From: Balamuthia mandrillaris
Lineage: Eukaryota > Discosea > Longamoebia > Balamuthiidae
Length of the DNA: 59,808 bases
Direction: 5' to 3'
Assembly (NCBI GenBank): GCA_031835245.1
Contig: JAVKOQ010000317.1
Coordinates: 1-59,808, forward strand
Shown: positions 53,420 through 59,808 of the stretch, piece after piece
How the letters are laid out: the number at the start of each line of letters is the position of its first letter
Position numbering within the stretch: position 1 is the stretch's first letter
The notes under the pieces: model-generated
What the model saw: only the letters and a program-made list of their open reading frames with translations
Told to the model about the DNA's origin: nothing
The model's database searches: none
Program-made: the position numbers and the translations under genes

Positions 53420-53875
53420 TTACAGGGAGAGAAGGAGGCACAAACAAAGGCAAACGAAAAGAAAAATAACAAGCAAAACCCCGGTGGAAGGAACCGCATG
53501 AGCCAAGATGTTCATCGCGTTTGTTGATTCAGTCGTGGTAACCATCTTAACCCCTCTGCACTCATCCAAAACTTTAACTGTCACCCCTTTTTCTTTCACT
53601 GTTCCAGGCGCATCATCGTCTTCGTCGTCGTCGTCCTTTACTTTTACATCCTCCTCCGGAGATGACCCCCAAAATAGCCCATCTGGTTTCGAGTGAGGCG
53701 GTAACATGGGTCGCTCCTTCCTGAGGTCATGGACGTTGAACGAGAACGGAGCTATCTTCACGTGGGTGGAACCAAAGCTGAGCTGACCGCCAGCATTGTT
53801 CAACAACGGGGGAGCATACTTGGACAATCCCGGTCGCTTACACACCACCATCATTGTTGTTTCTTGTTGCAACAT
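53420..53875 (-). CDS. small hypothetical protein with C-terminal membrane anchor
   Basis: Intronless, 151 aa. The body is hydrophilic with an acidic run (KVKDDDDEDDDAPG), and the last 22 residues (GVLLVIFLFVCLCLCLLLSL) form a TM helix rich in Cys, as in tail-anchored proteins. No family recognised. No signal peptide. Confidence 0.55.
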   Translation of the reverse strand: MLQQETTMMVVCKRPGLSKYAPPLLNNAGGQLSFGSTHVKIAPFSFNVHDLRKERPMLPPHSKPDGLFWGSSPEEDVKVKDDDDEDDDAPGTVKEKGVTVKVLDECRGVKMVTTTESTNAMNILAHAVPSTGVLLVIFLFVCLCLCLLLSL

Positions 53876-54200
53876 TTACGTTTTACTCTTTCTTCTTCTT
53901 CTACTTTTGTTTATGCGTTTCTCTTTGTGGAAAACAAAAACAGAAACCTCCCGCTTTTATGTTTGCATGGTGGAGCTGCAACCAACACAGACAGCGGATA
54001 TTGTTTAACGGACACCAAAATCCCCAAAATGTTCTTAGAACAATCAAAAACTATTCTTGGAAGATTTTCAGAACTTTCCAAGCAGAGAAATTTCCCGGTA
54101 GCCAAGCAAAAAAAAAACGCCGGTTCGATTCCCGTCATGATGCGTTGTGTGTTTTTTTGTTGGTTTGGACGTTTTCTCTCTTCCGCTGCTCTTCGATCTT
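53876..54200. other. intergenic between small membrane gene and TFIIB
   Basis: 325 bp between the small gene's start and the TFIIB stop, both minus. I see no gene. GGTTCGATTCC at 54124 looks like a tRNA B box but no cloverleaf fits around it. Confidence 0.5.
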
Positions 54201-54316
54201 TCACTGCAAGGGGTGATGATTCTCTGGCAAAACCTTGGCCTGATTGTCCATCAAAATCTTGAAAGCGTTCTTCAATGTCGTTGGCGAAATGCTTGCAGCA
54301 ATAGCAATGTCTTTCA

Positions 54317-54353
<37 letters not shown>

Positions 54354-54357
54354 GAGA

Positions 54358-54392
<35 letters not shown>

Positions 54393-55555
54393 CAGCGCAA
54401 AAGATAGAAGAAAAGACAAGCAAGAAAGAAAAACAAACCTCGTTCGGGTCGTGGTTGGTTGTGAAGCTTGCAAGCGAATAACAAACAGGCAGCAGCGATG
54501 GAGCTCGGGTCTCTTCCCTCCAAGAGAGGAGAGCCCTTCTCTGCCACTGTTGCTGCCGTCGAACAGACCTCGAACGGTAATTTGAGGCCGTTGCCGAAAC
54601 GATGCTGCAATTGACAAATAGATTAAGATGGAGAAGATAGCAAACACGAGAGAACAAAGGATACAAGAAGAGGCAGAAGAGAACACAGGAATACGAAAGA
54701 GAGAGAGATACGAACCACAAGATTGGCAGCAGATGTTCGTCCTTCGCCTTTGGGAAGAAGTTTGGTGAGAGCAAGGTAATATTTCCGAATCTCTTTGAAC
54801 GGAATGTCTGTTTCACGAGATATCTCTGATGGTTGTAGTGTAAAGTTAATAAAAAGCGATGAAAAACACAACAATGCAGAACAAATAAATACCTTTGAAT
54901 GTTCGAGGAACGGATTCTTCTTTACATGCCATGTATATAATGGCAGCCACGATGGAGTCACGCTTTGCGCGCATAGTTTTGTTTCGTTTTGCTTCAAACT
55001 GTGAATATAATTCCTTTGCTTTGATCTGTGGCCACAAAAGTGTTAGCCATTCCAGAAGAGAAGTGAAAGAGAGGAAGAGAGAGCCGTAACAAAGAGGAAT
55101 AGATAGAGAAGAAAAAAAAAAGAGTAAACAAGTTAAAAGGCCAACGAAGCAAAGAGAGAAAGAATCAAACCCTTATTCGTTGTGGCAGCTTGAGAATTTC
55201 TGAAATATGTGTAATCTTCTCAAAGCCGGCCAGCAAGGCTTGGTCCTCCTTCTCCACCTGGATACGGCGTTGATACTGGGACATCTTGCCGCCGGTGGCT
55301 ATCTCGGTGGCAAGACCGTTGGAGCGAAGGAACTCGTTGACCTTGCTCGTTCGGCTGGGGTCGCTGTCGCTGTCAGCAAAGGTGCGCTTCTCAGCGCGCG
55401 GGTCGACCAGCCGCTCTCCTATCACCAGACCACATTCCCTACAGACCATGTCTCCTGAGCTGTGATCTGTATGTGAAAAAGTGTCAGACATGGATCGATC
55501 AAGGGTGAGAAGAGAAGCAGAGAACGAGAGGCGAGAAAGGCGAAGAGAACGAGAG

Positions 55556-55614
<59 letters not shown>

Positions 55615-55677
55615 AGACAACAAGAGCGAGCAACCGATGGTGGAAAGGGAGAGGGAGACACAAAGGGTGAAGACACT

Positions 55678-55714
<37 letters not shown>

Positions 55715-55806
55715 CGAAAAAGACCTTCACGAATGTCTCCGTTCGGGTTTTTGCACTCGGGACAGATGAGTTCATAGTCGGGCACGACTGGTTTGTTGGC
55801 AAGCAT
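54201..55806 (-). CDS. TFIIB: transcription initiation factor TFIIB
   Basis: Six exons: 55806-55725, 55466-55171, 55025-54893, 54825-54716, 54604-54439, 54310-54201 (298 aa, in phase). Zinc ribbon CPECKNPN ... MVCRECGLVIGERLVDPRAE, with the B-finger/core region RTFADSDSDPSRTSKV. First cyclin fold: KAKELYSQFEAKRNKTMRAK, RDSIVAAIIYMACKEESVPR, TFKEISRETDIPFKEIRKYY. Second: PFEVCSTAATVAEK, DPSSIAAACLLFACKL, DIAIAASISPTTLKNAFKIL. TFIIB bridges TBP-DNA and RNA polymerase II. Length is slightly under the usual 310-340. Introns carry GA tracts. Confidence 0.95.
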
Positions 55807-56398
55807 TTTAGTATTTATTTTTTATGGGTGTGTGGATAAGCTTGGTCTCTGATGGGGGAGAGCGGTTGTTTTGGTTCTTTTTTCTTTGCTCAAAGAGAAA
55901 CGACGAAAAGCGGGATGGATGCTGGAGGGATGGAAGAGAGAACGGAGAAAAGAGTTGAGAGGCACAAAGTACGATCTTGTTTTCTTCAAGAAAAAAAAAA
56001 AGGTTCGTTCGCAGGGGGATTTACACAGATGGAATAAGAAAATATCTACTACTCACTTCTTTGAAAAAACAGAACAAAAAAAAAAATCCCTTTTTCGCTT
56101 TATCACCCACAAAAAAAGTAGAGAGACAAACTGTTCAGCTCTGCTTTTTCTTTTCTGTTGCCAGAAACAAAGAATGATTTGTTTGCAGCTCTGCTGCTAT
56201 TTATATTTTTGCGGGGGACACCGGGAACTTTCGCCGAAAGCTCTTCGAACCCCAAAAAAAAAAGGCCTAATTATTCGTCGACTATGTCCGCATATAATGA
56301 TTTTAGTCGACATTCGTGATGTCAGCAAGGCAATCGGAAGCGGAACACCAAAAAAAAAAAAAGAGAAGAGAAAAGAAAGGGGGCAGGTGTACCGATCG

Positions 56399-56440
<42 letters not shown>
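55807..56440. promoter_or_regulatory. divergent promoter: GTCGAC motifs and GA leader
   Basis: 634 bp between TFIIB (start 55806, minus) and the gamma-CA-like gene (ATG 56441). GTCGAC at 56277 and 56306 (ATTCGTCGACTATG, TTTTAGTCGACATTC) lie 164 and 135 bp before the ATG. A (GA)n run at 56405-56440 directly abuts that ATG. No gene seen. Confidence 0.45.
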
Positions 56441-56443
<3 letters not shown>

Positions 56444-58227
56444 TTGAGGGGCCAAAAACTGTTGGGAAGTAGCGGTGCGTTTGGGACCTCCAGGTTGCGT
56501 TCCTTGGCGCAACGCTCTGCTCCGGAGGACGTTCCCCTCGACCGCTTTGGTCTCACCAAGAAGATTCCTCCGAGCGTTTACCGCGACAACTGTACGGATT
56601 TGTTTTTTTGTTTTGTGTTGTGGGATTGGCTTTTGTTTTTTTTTTGTTTGGGATTCGATGGCGTCAAATCTAATTTGGATTTTTTCAAAAAACAAAAAAA
56701 AAAGATTTTAAACACAGACAGCTCATAAAGTTGTACCCTCGCGTGGCGCCTTTCGTTCCAGAGGACGCTTTTGTGGCCCCTTGCGCTACGCTCGTGGGCA
56801 AGGTGGAGTTGTGGCCTCGCTCCTCTGTATGGTATAACTGTGTCATTGCTTGTACGTGCTTGCGCCACTCTTTTCTTTTCTCTCTCGTTTGTCCTCTTCT
56901 CCTTCTCTTGCTTGTCTCACTTCTCTTCTTGTTCTTCTTTTGTTCTTTCTCTTCTCTGCTTCCCTGCTCTCGTTCTCCTGTTGTTCTCCCTCCTCGTTCT
57001 GTTGCGCTTTCACAAACATGTTCTCTGACTGTAAACCGAGCAGCTGACAGACAAAATGGCCTTATCAGAATTGGCGGCGACACCAACATTCAAGACGGTA
57101 CGGTTATCGTGGAAGCGTCAGAGCCCGTTGGCCCCGACCACGACGGCAGCACCATTATTGGTAGCCGCGTAACTGTTGGTTCGTAGTTTTTGTGTTCTCC
57201 TCTATCGTCACCTTTCATTCTCTTCACCATTTCATCACCCTTTTATCTTCTTCCTATGTCTCTCATCTGTTTCTTTCTTGTCGTTTCTTTCTTTCTTTTT
57301 CTTTCTTTCTTTCTTCTCGTTCGCGTCGCTCTTCTCCCTTGGTTGCTCTCTTTATTTCTTGTTTGATTCGCTCTTCTCACTCTCCTTTCCCATTCCCTTC
57401 TATTTTAACGCATATCATACATAGGCCACAGATGCTACCTACGAGGCTGTACCATTGAGCCGTTATGCTTGGTAGGAATGGGTAGCGTACTGATGGAAGG
57501 TTCTTACATGGAGACCCTATCCATTCTCGGCGCAGGTTCCGTTCTTCGTCCCGGCCAACGAGTTCCTACTCATCAGGTACTCTATCCCTCTTTCTTCTTT
57601 TGGTTCTTGGTCGTTTTCTTCCTTTGGTATTTGTCTTTTTTCACTAACACAAATATTAATGAAAAACGATAGTTGTGGTTGGGCAATCCTGCTCGTTATG
57701 TGCGGGACCTGACAGAGGAGGAGATCGAAGGCATTGCCAAGTCAGCCGACAAGTACGTTATCATTGCCGACAAGCACCGCGACGAGTTCCAGCTTCCCAA
57801 CTACGTCTGGAAAGATGCCGAAGATCAGGGCATCGAGGTACATCTATCTCTCTATCTCTCACTTGTATCTTTTTCGGCTTTTTTCTCCTTCATCCGCCTT
57901 TCTTGTGTTCTCTTGTTCTCTTTTCTCATTCTCTCGCTTCTACGCTCTTTCTCTCTCTCGCTCTCTCATTCATTAAATAACCCAAAAAATACACTAAAGG
58001 TGGGCTACAAACTGGATATCGACCAATCCGTCGCCACCGCTCACTTTGAGGAGCAAGAAGTGGTCTACACGGAGCAGTACCAATGGGCCGGAAAGAAGTT
58101 TGGTGGAACTTTCGATTCTCAGTTGACCGAAACGCATTTGAACGCCTTGCAGGAGTTTGAGAGGCAAAAGAAGTTGGAAGCGGGTTTGTTGCCTGAGGAT
58201 GAGAAGAAAGAGACGAGCCGAACGTAA
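56441..58227 (+). CDS. gamma-carbonic-anhydrase-like protein (mitochondrial complex I type)
   Basis: Six exons: 56441-56591, 56705-56851, 57044-57178, 57425-57576, 57673-57837, 58000-58227 (325 aa, in phase). The presequence-like N-terminus is Arg/Leu/Ser-rich (LLGSSGAFGTSRLRSLAQRS). Left-handed beta-helix hexapeptides: FVPEDAFVAPCATLVGKVEL, SSVWYNCVIA, IGGDTNIQDGTVI, STIIGSRVTVGHRCYLRGCT, LVGMGSVLMEG, LGAGSVLRPG, LWLGNPARYVRDLTEEE. Of three His ligands of gamma-CA only VGH is clearly kept; NIQD-x-x-VxH and LHGC are changed, as in plant gamma-CA-like subunits of complex I. A structural role in complex I is inferred. The C-terminal 90 residues are an added helical tail. Confidence 0.88.
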
Positions 58228-58315
58228 AATACAAAGCATGGATTAAAAAACAATGGATAGTATTTTTCTTTTTCTTTCTCTTTCGTCGTTTCTCTTTCTC
58301 TTTCGTCGTTCCTCT

Positions 58316-58348
<33 letters not shown>

Positions 58349-58433
58349 ACTTTCTCTTTCTCTCCGCATTCCATTAACAACAACGCTTTCGCCAAACAAG
58401 CAAGCTCATATATTCGAAATAAGAAACGTCTGC

Positions 58434-59210
58434 TTAGAAAAAGGCAACAAAAGGAGAGGTGACTTTCGAGGCGGCACTGCCGGAAGCAGTGTCCCAATCC
58501 AGCTCTTCCACAAAGACCTCCAAAGCGGGCTCCACTCCGGGTCCGCCGACAGCCTCGCCGGTGTAGCCGTACACGTAAACGAAGGCGAGTTTTCGCTCTC
58601 CAGGGGCCTGAACGGTCTCCTCCAACACCATGTCGCTGTTGCCGCTCTCGTCGCCCCTGGAACCCGCGGTGTAGAGGGCGAAGACGAACTCGCTGCCCTC
58701 CTCCGTGTACTCTAAACCAGCTCTGTAGGTTTGTTCGCTCGAGTCGTCCACCTTGACAGTGTTGCTGGAGTTGGTGACGAGCAGGTAACTGCCGGCGTAA
58801 GGGATGTCCCCGCCGTGAATCTCCACGACCATGGCGCCGTAGACTGGAGGTACCAGGTTCGCCGGCAAGCGCAACGAGCTCCAGCCCGTGTATTGGACGT
58901 GCTGCTCGGTGCTCTCGTAGCCTTTGAAGACCAGCCAGCCGCGAGACATGTAGCCCTCGGAGAAGAAGTCGAGCTTTTCGCCCTTGCCCAACTCGGTAAC
59001 GTTCACGGTGAAGGGGGAGCAAGGAACGGGCTCTACCACGCGCTCGCCAAAGGGAACTTCGGCCCACAACTCCCCGTCGATGGTGAAAGTAAGAGAGTCA
59101 TGGGCTGAGGATGTGAATGCGTTGAACAGGGAGAGCTCGCAGTGTTCGTGAGCAGAGGAGAGGGCCACCACTAAGGAAAGGAGGGCCAGCACGGCAAAGA
59201 AACGAGACAT
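58434..59210 (-). CDS. secreted protein of unknown function
   Basis: Intronless, 258 aa. Clear signal peptide (FFAVLALLSLVVALSSA / HEHC). The mature part is acidic and beta-rich, with LSLFNAFTSSAHDSLTFTID near the start and VVEPVPCSPFTVNVTEL. This weakly recalls DUF4397-like surface domains (strand, turn, V-x-x-F-G-x-x-V). Two Cys could form a disulfide. Function unknown. Converges on the gamma-CA-like gene with a 206-bp CT-rich spacer. Confidence 0.7.
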   Translation of the reverse strand: MSRFFAVLALLSLVVALSSAHEHCELSLFNAFTSSAHDSLTFTIDGELWAEVPFGERVVEPVPCSPFTVNVTELGKGEKLDFFSEGYMSRGWLVFKGYESTEQHVQYTGWSSLRLPANLVPPVYGAMVVEIHGGDIPYAGSYLLVTNSSNTVKVDDSSEQTYRAGLEYTEEGSEFVFALYTAGSRGDESGNSDMVLEETVQAPGERKLAFVYVYGYTGEAVGGPGVEPALEVFVEELDWDTASGSAASKVTSPFVAFF

Positions 59211-59808
59211 TGTATTGTTGATATGTGTTGGGATGGAGAAAACGAAGAAGAATGACAGAGAAAAAGCTCAAGTCTTTTTGGTACACAATATAATAAATGA
59301 AACGAGTCCTTTTATCCATGCAGTTTAGCACTGAAACGTTCATTATTTGTTACATTGGCTTCCTCGAGTTTATAGCGTTGTAGGCGACGAATGCGAAAAC
59401 ATGTTTGGAAGCACGAGAATGTGCATGAGGAAGAAAAAATTTTTTTTCCAGCCCTTTCGCCTCGGACTGCCTGGTGGTGTTTGTTTTCTTTGAATCAGTG
59501 GGACTGCGCTGGGAGGAGCCAGGCTTAACCCAAGCGTTCAACTCTCAACACAGGCCACTTCATTTCCTGGAAATGCGGTAGCCGTCGTGGAAAAGTACAA
59601 GCTATTGGATAAGAGCCTTCTGTTTGTGAGGAACACGTTTATTTGGGGGGGAAGGTAACTTTTTTTTTTTGGTTGCTGCTGTATGTACATGCTGTCTCAA
59701 TTGACAAACGGTGCCCCTGCTTCGTGTTCCTTTTACTACAATGCCTCTCTGGTTCAAGGAATGGGCGCAGGCAGGCAAACCGCGGCGCACTTGGCGCTGC
59801 AAATTCCA
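59211..59808. other. no supported feature
   Basis: 598 bp upstream of the secreted-protein gene to the window edge. Short open frames only, with no motif, signal or splice pattern I can support. It may include the promoter of that gene and part of a neighbour beyond the edge. Confidence 0.5.

Noticed and set aside
54100-54140. tRNA gene around GGTTCGATTCC
   Set aside because: No acceptor, D-arm or anticodon stem can be paired at proper spacing.
55852-56728. Plus-strand open frames in the TFIIB/gamma-CA spacer
   Set aside because: Lys/Arg/Glu-rich readings of GA repeats and poly-A; the true start at 56441 is in another frame of the same DNA.
1-59808. Transposable elements, retrovirus-like elements, CRISPR arrays, rRNA
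   Set aside because: I saw no reverse transcriptase, integrase, transposase or capsid motif, no long terminal repeats, no spaced direct repeats other than microsatellites, and no rRNA-like sequence.

Overview
This is a window of nuclear DNA from a gene-dense, intron-rich protist. Evidence for this is about 34 protein genes on both strands, most split by short GT-AG introns of roughly 50-450 nt. For nearly every multi-exon gene I worked out exon borders by hand, and the summed coding lengths come out divisible by three, which is a strong internal check. The introns are full of CT, TTC, TTTCTC and TTG microsatellites that are nearly always pyrimidine-rich on the sense strand. The gene set (F-box/ankyrin proteins, a PROPPIN, degenerate Rho GTPases, PPC-like surface protein, TFIIB, pyruvate kinase, a gamma-carbonic-anhydrase-like protein) fits a free-living amoeba. 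An amoebozoan of the Balamuthia/Acanthamoeba kind is my inference and not something the sequence proves.

Layout. 0-4.2 kb: a SAM/P-loop NTPase/nuclease-like protein resembling the Crinkler/RHS class, and an RRM protein. 4.3-10 kb: an HTATIP2-type oxidoreductase, N-acylglucosamine 2-epimerase, a small basic protein, and an MBL-fold hydrolase. 10.2-20.5 kb: a 5'-nucleotidase, an unknown mitochondrial-type protein, a uronate-dehydrogenase-like epimerase, a WIPI/Atg18 PROPPIN, and an EF-hand protein. 20.8-31 kb: an F-box protein, a kelch protein, a membrane SDR, two tandem F-box/ankyrin paralogs, and another F-box protein. 31-39.2 kb: a dual-specificity phosphatase, a large single-pass surface protein with four PPC-like repeats, a repeat-rich 2-kb stretch with little coding, and a membrane-anchored catalytically degenerate DNase I relative. 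39.8-46.2 kb: an ERI1-type exonuclease with two tandem exonuclease domains, a GC-rich TFIIS zinc-ribbon protein, a HicA-like and HicB-like pair arranged tail to tail, and a secreted phospholipase A2. 46.3-59.2 kb: an 11-exon pyruvate kinase, two tandem Rho-like pseudo-GTPases, a small membrane protein, TFIIB, a complex-I gamma-CA-like subunit and a secreted protein. The last 0.6 kb shows nothing I can support.

Most interesting. (1) A prokaryote-type HicA/HicB pair sits inside eukaryotic chromosome, and each gene has the local promoter motif upstream. (2) A palindromic motif, best copies GTGTCGACAAAATT, recurs in at least ten intergenic regions next to gene starts. A second motif, GACGACATG, occurs upstream of starts too, once as three copies 21-22 bp apart that mark a gene boundary. 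(3) Four protein families carry degenerate active sites: DNase I, Rho GTPase (two copies), one of two ERI1 domains, and gamma-CA. No rRNA, tRNA, CRISPR, retrovirus-like or other transposable element was recognised.
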